A stretch of 64,000 nucleotides of DNA. Origin: Metallococcus carri (GTDB taxonomy: Bacteria > Actinomycetota > Actinomycetes > Actinomycetales > Dermatophilaceae). This document shows positions 30,606 through 38,929 of this stretch, one piece after another. The DNA lies in contig NZ_JAAOIV010000005.1 of NCBI RefSeq assembly GCF_011440275.1, forward strand, positions 182,141 through 246,140. Reading direction: 5' to 3'. The notes under the pieces were generated by a model. The model was given only the letters and a program-made list of their open reading frames with translations, was not told where the DNA came from and did not search any database. Each line of letters begins with the position of its first letter. Position 1 is the first letter of the stretch. A program made the translations under genes and the position numbers.

Positions 30606-31954
30606 AGGTGGAGACGCTCAGCCGGCTGCGGGAGGTCGAGGCCGAGATCCTCTCGCGCACCCCGGAGTCCTCACCCGAGCCTTCGCTCGACCGGGTCCGC
30701 CGCATCATGGAGTTGCTCGGCGACCCGCAGCACGCGTTCCCGCTGATCCACCTCACCGGCACCAACGGCAAGACCACCACGACCCGGCTCGTCGAGCGCA
30801 TCCTGCGCGAGAGCGGGCTGTCGACCGGGCGGTTCACCTCGCCACACCTGCACGACATGCGTGAGCGGATCTCGTTGAACGGCAAGCCGATCGAGGCCCA
30901 GCGCTTCATCGACACCTACGACGACGTGTTGCCCTACATCCAGATGGTCGACGACCAGTCGGTCGCCGAGGGCGGCCCGCGCACCACCTACTTCGAGGTG
31001 CTGACCGTCATGGCGTATGCCGCGTTCGCGGACGCTCCGGTCGATGTCGCCATCGTCGAGGTCGGGCTCGGGGGGGGCTGGGATGCGACCAACGTGGCCG
31101 ACGGCAAGGTCGCGGTCGTCACGCCGATCTCCCTTGACCACACCCGGTTGCTCGGCGACCGGGTCGAGGACATCACGCTGGAGAAGCGAGAGATCATCAA
31201 GGCGGGGGCCATCGCCGTCGTCGGCAGGCAGGAGCCCGAGGTCGACGACCTCCTCGCCGAGCGCTGCGAAGAGGTCGACGCCCAACTCGCCCGGGAGGAC
31301 GCGCAGTTCGCGGTCACCGAGCGCGACACCGCGGTCGGCGGCCAGCAGATCACCGTCCAGGGCCTCGCCGCGGTCTACCCCGACCTGTTCGTGCCGCTCT
31401 TCGGCGAGCACCAGGCGCACAACGTGGCGACGGCGATCGCCGCCGTCGAGGCCTTCCTCGGCGGGGGAGAGCAGCCGCTGGACCACGAGCTGTTGCAGGC
31501 GGCGCTGGCCGAGGTGACCTCGCCGGGTCGGCTCGAGATCGTCCGCCGCTCGCCGACCGTGGTCGTCGACGCCGCGCACAATGTCGGCGGCATGCGGGCC
31601 CTGCGTGCCGCGATCGAGGACTCGTTCACCTTCACCCGCCTGGTCGGGCTGGTGGCGATCCTCTCCGACAAGGACGCCGAGCAGATGCTGATCGAGCTCG
31701 AGCCGGTGCTCGAGGAGATCGTCATCACCCGCACCTCCTCGCCACGCGCCATGGACCCGAAAACGTTGGGGCAGTTGGCGATTGACATCTTCGGTGAGGA
31801 CCGGGTGACGATCGAACCGGTGCTGATCGACGCGATCGACAAGGCGGTCGAGCTGGCCGACGAGGGCGGTGCGGTCGGTGGTGGCGTGCTCGCGACCGGA
31901 TCGATCGTCACCGCCGCCGAGGTGCGCCAGGCGTTGGGGAAGACCGACACGTGA
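30602..31954 (+). CDS. folC: Dihydrofolate synthase / folylpolyglutamate synthase
   Basis: 450 residues from ATG 30602. The Mur-ligase P-loop is LTGTNGKTTTTRLVERIL (about residue 51). The omega loop and folate-binding region follow (RFTSPHLHDMRERISLNG), then VEVGLGGGWDATN and SLDHTRLLGD. The C-terminal ligase domain contains VVDAAHNVGGMRALR. FolC adds glutamate to dihydropteroate and to reduced folates, with ATP. The short acidic insert near 100 and the order folC-DUF4233-ndk match M. tuberculosis. It overlaps both neighbours by ATGA or GTGA. Confidence 0.95.
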   Translation: MKVETLSRLREVEAEILSRTPESSPEPSLDRVRRIMELLGDPQHAFPLIHLTGTNGKTTTTRLVERILRESGLSTGRFTSPHLHDMRERISLNGKPIEAQRFIDTYDDVLPYIQMVDDQSVAEGGPRTTYFEVLTVMAYAAFADAPVDVAIVEVGLGGGWDATNVADGKVAVVTPISLDHTRLLGDRVEDITLEKREIIKAGAIAVVGRQEPEVDDLLAERCEEVDAQLAREDAQFAVTERDTAVGGQQITVQGLAAVYPDLFVPLFGEHQAHNVATAIAAVEAFLGGGEQPLDHELLQAALAEVTSPGRLEIVRRSPTVVVDAAHNVGGMRALRAAIEDSFTFTRLVGLVAILSDKDAEQMLIELEPVLEEIVITRTSSPRAMDPKTLGQLAIDIFGEDRVTIEPVLIDAIDKAVELADEGGAVGGGVLATGSIVTAAEVRQALGKTDT

Positions 31955-32337
31955 GCCGGTTGCTGTTCTACGGCGTCGGTGAGCGGATGACCCGCCGGTT
32001 GGCCGCCGTGGTGATCGGTTCGCAGTCGCTGGCGATCTTCTTCGGCACCCTGGTGGCCGAAGCGCTGGCGAGGGCGCGCGGGGAGTCCGCGCACACGGCA
32101 TACCTGATCATCGGGCTGGTGATCGCGGGGTTGTGCATCGTCGCCGCGGGCTGTCTGCGCCGTCCGTGGGGTGTCACCCTCGGCTGGGCGCTGCAGGTCG
32201 TTACCATCGCCTCGGCCGTGATCGTGCCGATGATGCTCATCGTGGGTGTGGTCTTCGCTGCGCTGTGGGTCACCGCGCTCGTGCAAGGCCGCCGCATGGA
32301 CGAACTCACGCAGGACTATCTGAGGAGCAATGGATGA
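31951..32337 (+). CDS. DUF4233 membrane protein
   Basis: 128 residues from GTG 31951, overlapping the folC stop. Four membrane helices are visible ([75 protein letters not shown]). DUF4233 proteins are nearly always found directly after folC in actinomycetes (Rv2446c in M. tuberculosis), but their job is not known. An in-frame ATG at 31987 is an alternative start, but the GTGA overlap and GGGGAAGA upstream support the longer form. It overlaps uppP by ATGA. Confidence 0.85.
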   Translation: MSRLLFYGVGERMTRRLAAVVIGSQSLAIFFGTLVAEALARARGESAHTAYLIIGLVIAGLCIVAAGCLRRPWGVTLGWALQVVTIASAVIVPMMLIVGVVFAALWVTALVQGRRMDELTQDYLRSNG

Positions 32338-33170
32338 GCTGGCTGCAGGCGATCGTGCTGGGCCTGGTGCAAGGACTCACCGAGTTCCTCCCGATCAGCT
32401 CCTCGGCACACCAGCTCATCGTCAGCCGGCTGGCCTTCGGCAACGACGGCGGCGGCGCGGCGTTCACCGCCGTCACCCAGCTCGGCACCGAGACCGCCGT
32501 GCTCATCTACTTCTGGACGGACATCGTGCACATCATCCGCCAGTGGGCGCTCTCGCTCACCGGCAAGGTGAGTCGCGATGACCCGGACGCGCGGATGGGC
32601 TGGCTGGTCATCATCGGCACCATCCCGATCGGCATCCTCGGGCTGGTGCTGAAGTCGGTCATCGAGGGTCCGCTGCGCAATCTGTGGATCACCGCCACGA
32701 TGCTGCTCGTCTTCGCCCTCATCCTCGCGGTGGCCGACGCGACCGCCAAGCAGCGCAAGGAGTTGTCCCAGCTCACCTGGCGCGACGGCTTGCTCTACGG
32801 GCTCTTCCAGGCGCTGGCCCTGATCCCGGGCGTCTCCCGGTCCGGAGGCACCATCGCCGGTGGTCTGTTCATGGGCTACACCCGCACCGCCGCGACGCGG
32901 TACTCCTTCCTGCTCGCCATCCCGGCCGTGCTCTCCTCGGGCCTGTTCGAGCTCAAGGACGCCGTCGGCGACCACAGCTCCGGGTGGGGGCAGATCCTGA
33001 TCGCGACGCTGCTCGCCTTCGGCGTCGGGTATGCCGTGATCGCCTGGCTGATGCGGTACATCTCCAGTCACGACTTCAAGCCCTTCGTGATCTACCGGAT
33101 CGTGCTGGCGGTGGCGTTGTTCGTGCTGCTCGGTGTCGGCGTGCTCGACGCCGCGGCGCCGACCAGCTGA
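32334..33170 (+). CDS. uppP: Undecaprenyl-diphosphatase (BacA/UppP type)
   Basis: 278 residues from ATG 32334, with AGGAG upstream. The two active-site regions are present: [15 protein letters not shown] (residues about 16-30) and [20 protein letters not shown] (about 163-182). Around eight membrane helices are predicted by eye. The enzyme removes one phosphate from undecaprenyl diphosphate at the membrane so that the lipid carrier can be reused in peptidoglycan synthesis; loss or overproduction changes bacitracin sensitivity. Its place just before ndk and the mre cluster brings it close to other cell-wall genes. It ends the overlapping run that starts at ileS. Confidence 0.95.
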   Translation: MSWLQAIVLGLVQGLTEFLPISSSAHQLIVSRLAFGNDGGGAAFTAVTQLGTETAVLIYFWTDIVHIIRQWALSLTGKVSRDDPDARMGWLVIIGTIPIGILGLVLKSVIEGPLRNLWITATMLLVFALILAVADATAKQRKELSQLTWRDGLLYGLFQALALIPGVSRSGGTIAGGLFMGYTRTAATRYSFLLAIPAVLSSGLFELKDAVGDHSSGWGQILIATLLAFGVGYAVIAWLMRYISSHDFKPFVIYRIVLAVALFVLLGVGVLDAAAPTS

Positions 33171-33178
33171 CCCCTCGC

Positions 33179-33184
33179 TACGCT
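33179..33184 (+). promoter_or_regulatory. -10-like TACGCT for leaderless ndk
   Basis: TACGCT is followed by seven bases and the GTG start at 33192. No Shine-Dalgarno sequence is visible. Confidence 0.45.
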
Positions 33185-33191
33185 GTCCCGC

Positions 33192-33614
33192 GTGACAGCG
33201 CAGAGCGAACGCACCCTGGTCATCGTCAAGCCGGACGGCTACCGCCGTGGCCTCACCGGGGAGGTGCTGCGCCGGATCGAGGCCAAGGGCTACGTCCTGG
33301 CCGAGCTGAAGGTCGCCACGCCCGATCGCGAGCGTCTCGCCAAGCACTACGCCGAGCACGAGGGCAAGCCGTTCTACCAGCCGCTGCTGGAGTTCATGTC
33401 GAGCGGTCCGGCGACCTTCGCCGTCGTCGAGGGGCACCGCTGCATCGAGGGTTTCCGGGCGCTCGCCGGTGCCACCGACCCGACCGCGGCGCTGCCCGGC
33501 ACCATCCGCGGCGACCTCGGCCGTGACTGGGGCGAGAAGGTGCAGGCCAATATCGTGCACGGCTCGGACTCCCCGGAGTCGGCCGAGCGGGAGATCGGCA
33601 TCTGGTTCGCCTGA
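33192..33614 (+). CDS. ndk: Nucleoside diphosphate kinase
   Basis: 140 residues from GTG 33192. The N-terminal ERTLVIVKPDGYRRGLTGEV and the active-site histidine segment NIVHGSDSPESAEREIGIWF (His near residue 122) are diagnostic. The enzyme transfers the gamma phosphate from ATP to other nucleoside diphosphates through a phosphohistidine. It lies 21 bases after uppP but has a -10-like element immediately before its start, so it may also have its own leaderless transcript. Two 64-bp repeat hairpins follow and probably terminate it. Confidence 0.96.
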   Translation: MTAQSERTLVIVKPDGYRRGLTGEVLRRIEAKGYVLAELKVATPDRERLAKHYAEHEGKPFYQPLLEFMSSGPATFAVVEGHRCIEGFRALAGATDPTAALPGTIRGDLGRDWGEKVQANIVHGSDSPESAEREIGIWFA

Positions 33615-33621
33615 TCCGCCG

Positions 33622-33738
33622 CTCGCGTCCGCAGTTTTGCGGCACCGCTGGTGCGCAGGCGCGGACGCTGGAGTCGAGACCCCGGCTCGCGTCCGCGGAT
33701 CTGCAGCACCGCTGGTGCGCAGGCGCGGACGCTGGAGG
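33622..33738. repeat. Repeat family E: two hairpin-forming units, 64-bp period
   Basis: Each unit has outer arms GCGTCCGC / GCGGACGC (33625-33632 with 33661-33668; 33689-33696 with 33725-33732) and an inner GCACCGCTGGTGC hairpin. They separate the convergent ends of ndk and the MarR gene and could terminate both. Confidence 0.8.
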
Positions 33739-33751
33739 CGAACCGCTCCGG

Positions 33752-34288
33752 TCAGTGTTGGTCGCGTTGGGCGGACAGATCGTCGAGACCGGCGATCGCC
33801 TTCTCCAACAGCGTCGCTAGCTGCTCGCGCTGACCGGTCGTGAGCCGGTTCAGCACGTCCGACTCCAGGATGTCGCTGTCGCGCACCACCTGGCGGAACA
33901 TGTTCCAGCCCTCGGTGGTGAGGGTGACGATGATCCGGGTGCGGTTGCTCGGATCGGTCGTGCGGTCGATCAGGCCGCGTTCGGCCATCTTGTCCAGCCG
34001 GTGGGTCATCGACGAGGGCGCGATGGCGGCCGCCTCGGCCAGCGCAGAGGGAGTGAGCACCTCGTCGGCGCCGGCGCGCGCCAGCCGGGACAGCACCGTC
34101 CACTCGCCGGCCGACAGCCCGACATCCTGCAGGGCCAGGGTGTACCACTGCGACAGCTTGCGGGTGAGGGCCTGCGCCGCGGTGATGACGCGCTGCACCT
34201 GCTCGTTGCCGCCAGCGGCAACATAGGCGGCGACCTCGGATTCGTAGAGCTGCTGCTCGCTCGGGCCGGTGCGCTTGCGCGTCGTCAT
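33752..34288 (-). CDS. MarR-family transcriptional regulator
   Basis: 178 residues from ATG 34288. A winged helix is visible: GLSAGEWTVLSRLARAG (helix 2), TPSALAEAAAIAPSSMTHRL (recognition helix, residues about 85-105), then the wing DRTTDPSNRTRIIVTLTTEG. The N- and C-terminal helices form the dimer. MarR proteins repress genes near their own and release DNA on binding small phenolic or other ligands. An inverted repeat overlaps its start codon. The divergent neighbour is mreB, but a link is not implied. A longer upstream frame from 34360 is unlikely. Confidence 0.9.
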   Translation of the reverse strand: MTTRKRTGPSEQQLYESEVAAYVAAGGNEQVQRVITAAQALTRKLSQWYTLALQDVGLSAGEWTVLSRLARAGADEVLTPSALAEAAAIAPSSMTHRLDKMAERGLIDRTTDPSNRTRIIVTLTTEGWNMFRQVVRDSDILESDVLNRLTTGQREQLATLLEKAIAGLDDLSAQRDQH

Positions 34289-34296
34289 GGCGCAAG
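34274..34296. promoter_or_regulatory. Inverted repeat over the MarR start (possible operator)
   Basis: CTTGCGC and GCGCAAG are separated by nine bases and span the ATG at 34288. This is a reasonable position for autorepression. Confidence 0.35.
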
Positions 34297-34330
34297 AGTG
34301 TGCCATTGCACCGGGCGGCGTCATACCAAA

Positions 34331-34475
34331 GGGCCGAGCCCTGCCCGCGAAAGTCTCCACAGTGGTGAGTTTTCGGGCCCGGGCTCGGCGATCTGGCCGG
34401 TGCGGTTGGCGAAAGTCTCCATGATGTCGACCTCTGCGACGGGACGGTCGTGTCGACCTCGGCGACGGGGACGGC
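34331..34475. repeat. Nested direct and inverted repeats upstream of mreB
   Basis: GCGAAAGTCTCCA occurs at 34347-34359 and 34409-34421. GTCGACCTC-t/g-GCGACGGG occurs at about 34426 and 34453. An inverted repeat pairs CCGAGCCC (about 34334) with GGGCTCGG (34381-34388). The block fills most of the MarR-mreB intergenic region. Confidence 0.6.
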
Positions 34476-34517
34476 TGCGCAGAGCCGGACGAGGACCGCG
34501 CACCGCGAGCCGATCGT

Positions 34518-34523
34518 TAGGAT
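34518..34523 (+). promoter_or_regulatory. -10-like TAGGAT for leaderless mreB
   Basis: TAGGAT is followed by six bases and the GTG start of mreB at 34530. No ribosome-binding site is present. Confidence 0.5.
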
Positions 34524-34529
34524 CGCCGG

Positions 34530-35558
34530 GTGTCGCCTCGCCTGATGCCCGCCGGACGTGACCTCGCGGTCGATCTCGGCACGGCCAACACCCTCGTCTA
34601 CGAGCGGGGTAGGGGCGTGGTCCTCGACGAGCCGTCGGTGGTCGCGATCGAGGTCGGCACCGGCAAGCTGCTCGCGGCCGGCGCCGCCGCCCGCGAGATG
34701 CTCGGCCGCACTCCCGGCCATGTCGACGTCGTCCGGCCGCTGCGTGACGGGGTGATCAACGACGCCGATGTCGCCGAGCGGATGTTGCGCTGGTTCATCG
34801 CCCAGGTGCATCCCTCGCGGTTGATCCGTCCCCGGATGGTCGTGTGCGTGCCCAGCGAGGTCACCGGCGTGGAGCGGCGGGCCCTGGAGGACGCCGCCAC
34901 CCGCGCGGGCGCCCGGCGGGTCTACGTGATCGAGGAGGCGATGGCCGCCGCGCTCGGCGCGGACCTGCCGGTCGACGCGACCACCGCCAGCATGGTCGTC
35001 GACATTGGCGGCGGCACCACTGATGTGGCGGTGATCAGCCTCGGCGGCATCGTCAACGCGCGATCGATCCGGGTCGGCGGCGACGAGATCGACGAGGCGA
35101 TCATCGCCTTCGTCAAGAGCGAGTACTCACTGCTGCTCGGCGAACGCTCCAGCGAGGACATCAAGGTGCAGGTCGGCTCGGCCTTCCCGCTGCGCGAGGA
35201 GCTCACCATGCGGGTGCGGGGCCGCGATCTGGTGAGCGGTCTGCCCAAGACGGTCACCGTGAGCTCCCAGGAGGTGCGCCGCGCAATCGAGCCCCCGCTG
35301 CTGCAGATCTGCGAGCTGGTGCGTGCCACCCTCGACGTCTGCCCGCCCGAACTCGCCGGCGACGTCCTGGATCACGGCATCGTCCTCACCGGTGGAGGTG
35401 CGCTGCTGCGCGGCCTCGACGAACGGATGAAGCACGAGCTCGGCGTGCCGGTGCGGGTTGCCGAAGAACCGTTGCGCTCGGTGGCGCTGGGCTCGGGCCG
35501 GTGCGTCGAGGACTTCGCCGCGCTGTCCCGGGTGCTGGTCGACGGCCGGCGGTACTGA
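34530..35558 (+). CDS. mreB: Rod shape-determining actin homologue MreB
   Basis: 342 residues from GTG 34530. Actin-fold ATP motifs are present: phosphate 1 LAVDLGTANTLVY (residues about 12-24), phosphate 2 VVDIGGGTTDVAVISLGG (about 155-172) and the adenosine motif GIVLTGGGALLRGLD. MreB filaments guide lateral cell-wall synthesis. In actinomycetes, where growth is mostly polar, mreB is present only in some lineages. It is the first gene of mreB-mreC-mreD-mrdA and has a leaderless-type promoter element. Confidence 0.95.
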   Translation: MSPRLMPAGRDLAVDLGTANTLVYERGRGVVLDEPSVVAIEVGTGKLLAAGAAAREMLGRTPGHVDVVRPLRDGVINDADVAERMLRWFIAQVHPSRLIRPRMVVCVPSEVTGVERRALEDAATRAGARRVYVIEEAMAAALGADLPVDATTASMVVDIGGGTTDVAVISLGGIVNARSIRVGGDEIDEAIIAFVKSEYSLLLGERSSEDIKVQVGSAFPLREELTMRVRGRDLVSGLPKTVTVSSQEVRRAIEPPLLQICELVRATLDVCPPELAGDVLDHGIVLTGGGALLRGLDERMKHELGVPVRVAEEPLRSVALGSGRCVEDFAALSRVLVDGRRY

Positions 35559-35562
35559 CGCC

Positions 35563-36393
35563 GTGGCCTTCCGGGCGAGCGTGCGGCGCCGAGTGCTGGT
35601 CGGGGCGCTGGCGGTCAGTTGCGGCGCGATCGTGATCGACCAGGCGGCGCCGTCCCTGACGGCACCGGTGCGCTCCGCCGCCGCCGATGTCGCCGGTCCG
35701 GTGCAGAACTGGGTCACCGGCCGCGACGGCACGATCACCCGGCTGACCCGCGAACGCGACGCGGCCCGGCGGCAGGTGTCCGCCGACGCGGCCGACCGCG
35801 CCACCCTGCAGCGCCTCACCGCACTGATGGGTTCGGCTCCCGCCCAGGGTCGGTTGTTCGTGCCGGCCCAGATCGTCGGCTATGTCACCGGGACCACGCC
35901 CTCGAGCCTGCGCCGACTCACGCTCGACGTGGGCTCGGCGGATGGCGTGAGCAACAACCTCACCGTCATTGCCGCAGGCGGGCTCGTCGGCCGGGTGATC
36001 TCCACCTCGCGCTGGAACTGCGAAGTGCAGTTGCTCTCCGATCCCACGGCGGTGGTGGGTGCGCGGGTGAGCGGGTCGGGCACCGTCGGCTCGGTGTCCT
36101 CGGTCGCACCGGTCGGTCTGCCCACGCGCGCGCCGGGTCTGCTGACCTTCACCGTCGCCGGGCTGGGCCCGGTCGCGGTCGGCGACAAACTCGTCTCGCT
36201 CGGCAGCGTGGACAACCGGCCCTATGTGCCGGATGTGCCGATCGGCACGATCGTGTCGGTCGACCCTGATCGGGGTCAGGGCAGCCGGACGGCGGTGGTG
36301 CGCACCGACGTCTCCTTCGACCGGCTCGCGCTCGTCGGCGTCGTGCTGCCCGCGGACCGCACGAGCCCGCGGCCGGCGGTGACCGGGCGATGA
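35563..36393 (+). CDS. mreC: Rod shape-determining protein MreC
   Basis: 276 residues from GTG 35563, four bases after the mreB stop. One N-terminal membrane helix (RVLVGALAVSCGAIVIDQA) is followed by a short coiled-coil (ITRLTRERDAARRQVSADA, residues about 62-85). The two beta-barrel domains of MreC come next (TLDVGSADGVSNNLTVIAAG; VGARVSGSGTVGSV; VGDKLVSLG). MreC is a periplasmic (extracytoplasmic) scaffold that bridges MreB/MreD to class B penicillin-binding proteins. It overlaps mreD by ATGA. Length is near the family norm. Confidence 0.92.
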   Translation: MAFRASVRRRVLVGALAVSCGAIVIDQAAPSLTAPVRSAAADVAGPVQNWVTGRDGTITRLTRERDAARRQVSADAADRATLQRLTALMGSAPAQGRLFVPAQIVGYVTGTTPSSLRRLTLDVGSADGVSNNLTVIAAGGLVGRVISTSRWNCEVQLLSDPTAVVGARVSGSGTVGSVSSVAPVGLPTRAPGLLTFTVAGLGPVAVGDKLVSLGSVDNRPYVPDVPIGTIVSVDPDRGQGSRTAVVRTDVSFDRLALVGVVLPADRTSPRPAVTGR

Positions 36394-36878
36394 TCCCGCA
36401 CCGGTTGACGGTCGTGCGCGCGGTTCTGCTGGTCCTCGGGGTGCTGCTGACCGTGAGCGTGCTCCCGCGCTGGGCGCCGCCGCCGGATCTGCCGCTCGTC
36501 CTCGTGGTCGCCGTCGGTCTGCGCGCCGGCTCCGCCTCGGGTGCGCTGATGGGGTGCGCGGCCGGCTGGCTGCTCGACCTGGTGCCGCCCGGTGGGGCAC
36601 CGCTCGGACTCACTGCCCTGATGTATGCCGGGCTCGGCGCGTGCGCCGGTCTCGTGCAACGCTCGGTGCGCGCTTCGGTCCTGTTGCCGGCTGGCTGCGT
36701 CCTGGTGAGTTCCGTTGCGGCTCAAGCGATTCGCGCGCTTGCAGCGGTGCTGGGCGATACGGCATACGACCTGGGGGCTGCTGCGATCACGGTGGCTCTC
36801 ACCACGGCACTCGGTGCGGTGCTGATCCCACCGATCCTGCGGATCGAACGCTCCCTCGTGCACCGGGGGCTGGCGTGA
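36390..36878 (+). CDS. mreD: Rod shape-determining protein MreD
   Basis: 162 residues, five or six membrane helices (VVRAVLLVLGVLLTVSVLP; PLVLVVAVGLRAG; ALMGCAAGWLLDLVPPGG; ALMYAGLGACAGLV; ASVLLPAGCVLVSSVAAQA; AAAITVALTTALGAVLIP). The GWLLDLVPPGGAPLGLTAL segment is the conserved MreD pattern. MreD is the membrane partner of MreC in the elongation complex. Start ATG 36390 overlaps the mreC stop. Its own stop overlaps the likely GTG start of the PBP gene. Confidence 0.9.
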   Translation: MIPHRLTVVRAVLLVLGVLLTVSVLPRWAPPPDLPLVLVVAVGLRAGSASGALMGCAAGWLLDLVPPGGAPLGLTALMYAGLGACAGLVQRSVRASVLLPAGCVLVSSVAAQAIRALAAVLGDTAYDLGAAAITVALTTALGAVLIPPILRIERSLVHRGLA

Positions 36879-38929
36879 GGCCCCGGGGGATGCGGCGGTC
36901 GGTGCTCTACCCGCGCGGGCACCGCCCGCAGCGGCGGTCGCCCTATGCGGCCCGCATCTGGGCGATGCTCGCGGTGACCGTGCTGGTGTCCGGCGTGCTG
37001 CTCGGCCGGCTGGTGCAACTGCAGATCGTGCAGGGCGATCGGATGAGCAGCGCCGCCCAGCAGATCAACACCCGCACGGTGTCGGTGCCCGCCCAGCGCG
37101 GCCGCATCCTGCTCGCCGATGGCACCGCGCTGGTGACCAACGGCTCGACCTCGGTCGTCACCATCGACCCCACGGTGCTCGCCGACAGCAGCGACGGTGG
37201 CCGCGGCATCCTCACCCGGGTTGCCGCTCTGCTGGGTGGCCGGGTGGAGGACATGATCGCCCGCACCAAACCGTGCGGGTCGCGCGGCGCGCCCCCCACG
37301 CCGGTGTGTTTCTCCGGCAGCCCGGTGCAACCGATCCCGGTGCTGACCGGAGTGTCGACGGCACGGGCCATGACCCTGCTCGAACGCCCCGAGGACTTCT
37401 CCGGCATCAACGTGGTGCAGCGTCAGGTGCGCTCCTATCCTGCGCCGTCGGGCATCAATGCCGCGCAACTCATCGGTTACCTCGGGCAAACGAATGCCGC
37501 TGACCTGCAAGCGAATTCGTCGCTCACCGCCGACGACCTCGTCGGCCGGTCCGGCCTCGAGCTCGGTTACGACAAGGCGCTGCGCGGCACTCCCGGCGCC
37601 ACGGTGCTGGCGGTCGACGCCCGGGGTCTGCCGCAGCGCACGGTCAGCAGCACCGCTCCGGTGGCTGGACGCGACGTGCTCACCCACCTCGACCCGCGGG
37701 TGCAGGCCCGCGCCGAGCAGGCGCTCGGCGCCACGATCAACCGGCTCAAGGCGGCCAAGAAGCCGGTCACCGGTGGTGCCGCGGTCGTGCTCGATGCGTC
37801 CTCCGGCGCGGTGGTCGCGATGGCGAGCAACCCGTCATACGACCCCTCGATCTGGACCGGCGGCATCTCCGCGGCCGACTACCGGGCGCTCACCGCACCC
37901 GGCGCGCGCGATCCGCTGCTCAACCGGGCGATCGGCGGGCTGCAGCCGCCGGCCTCGACCTTCAAGGCGATCACCCTGCCCGGCGCGATCAACGCCGGCA
38001 TCGACCCCAAGGGCCGCTATGCGTGCACCTCCGCGGTGACGATCGGCTCGCGGGTCTTCAAGAACTTCGAGTCGGCGGCCTTCGGCACCATCGACCTGCC
38101 GACCGCCCTGGAGGTCTCGTGCGACACCGTGTTCTACCGCTGGGCGTATGACGCGTGGCGGGCCCAGGGCGGGATCGCAGCCCCGGCGAGCGTCAGCGAC
38201 CCGTTCCGGGCGATGGCCGCCGGGTTCGGCATCGGCCGGCGCACCGGGGTGGACCTGCCGGGTGAGGCCGCCGGCGTGCTGCCCGGCCGGCAGTGGAAGC
38301 TCGACCAGTGGACGGCGATGCGCCCGACCTACTGCCGACGGGCCAAGACCGGCTATCCGGAGGTGAAGGACAAGCAGCAGGCGGCCTATTTCACCCAGCT
38401 CGCCAAGGAGAACTGCGCCGCGGGCTACCAGTGGCAGCCCGGTGACGCGGTGAACTTCGCCATCGGCCAGGGCGACACCCTCGTCACCCCGCTGCGGATG
38501 GCGGTCGCCTATGGCGCGATCGCCAACGGCGGCACGCTGTGGACCCCGCAACTCGTCGCGGCGACGCAGCGCCCGGACGGCACGGACCGGATCACGATCG
38601 CCCCGAAGGCGGCCGGCACGGTGCAGGTGCCCGCGGCCGCCCGGCAGATCGAAACGACCGGCCTGCGCCGGGTGGTGAGTGGCTCGCTCGGCACCGCCGC
38701 GGCCGCCTTCCGCGGGTTCGACCTGAGCAGCTATCCGTTGTCGGGCAAGACCGGCACCGCCGAGGTCTACGGCAAGGACGCGACCAGCTGGTTCCTGTCC
38801 TTCGGGCCGAAGCTGCCGAGCGGACGCCAGTATGTCGTCGCGGTGATGATCGAGCAGGGCGGCACCGGCGCAACCGCCGCGGCGCCGACCGCACGGTCGA
38901 TCTGGGACGTGTTGCGCACGCTCAGGTAG
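36875..38929 (+). CDS. mrdA: Penicillin-binding protein 2 (class B transpeptidase)
   Basis: 684 residues from GTG 36875 (GTGA overlap with mreD); ATG 36890 is a possible later start. An N-terminal membrane helix (IWAMLAVTVLVSGVLLGRLV) precedes the pedestal domain, with RGRILLADGTALV at about residue 75. Transpeptidase motifs are SxxK Ser361-Thr-Phe-Lys364, the SxN equivalent Ser415-Cys-Asp417 and KTG 625-627 (LSGKTGTAE). The enzyme cross-links peptidoglycan during elongation and normally works with the RodA glycosyltransferase. No rodA follows here: the next gene is on the other strand and overlaps tail-to-tail by eight bases. SxD instead of SxN occurs in PBP2-type enzymes. Confidence 0.93.
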   Translation: MRPRGMRRSVLYPRGHRPQRRSPYAARIWAMLAVTVLVSGVLLGRLVQLQIVQGDRMSSAAQQINTRTVSVPAQRGRILLADGTALVTNGSTSVVTIDPTVLADSSDGGRGILTRVAALLGGRVEDMIARTKPCGSRGAPPTPVCFSGSPVQPIPVLTGVSTARAMTLLERPEDFSGINVVQRQVRSYPAPSGINAAQLIGYLGQTNAADLQANSSLTADDLVGRSGLELGYDKALRGTPGATVLAVDARGLPQRTVSSTAPVAGRDVLTHLDPRVQARAEQALGATINRLKAAKKPVTGGAAVVLDASSGAVVAMASNPSYDPSIWTGGISAADYRALTAPGARDPLLNRAIGGLQPPASTFKAITLPGAINAGIDPKGRYACTSAVTIGSRVFKNFESAAFGTIDLPTALEVSCDTVFYRWAYDAWRAQGGIAAPASVSDPFRAMAAGFGIGRRTGVDLPGEAAGVLPGRQWKLDQWTAMRPTYCRRAKTGYPEVKDKQQAAYFTQLAKENCAAGYQWQPGDAVNFAIGQGDTLVTPLRMAVAYGAIANGGTLWTPQLVAATQRPDGTDRITIAPKAAGTVQVPAAARQIETTGLRRVVSGSLGTAAAAFRGFDLSSYPLSGKTGTAEVYGKDATSWFLSFGPKLPSGRQYVVAVMIEQGGTGATAAAPTARSIWDVLRTLR

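Noticed and set aside
34289..34529. A riboswitch upstream of mreB
   Set aside because: Inverted repeats are present, but no known riboswitch consensus is recognised, and a -10-like element directly before the start argues for a leaderless mRNA.
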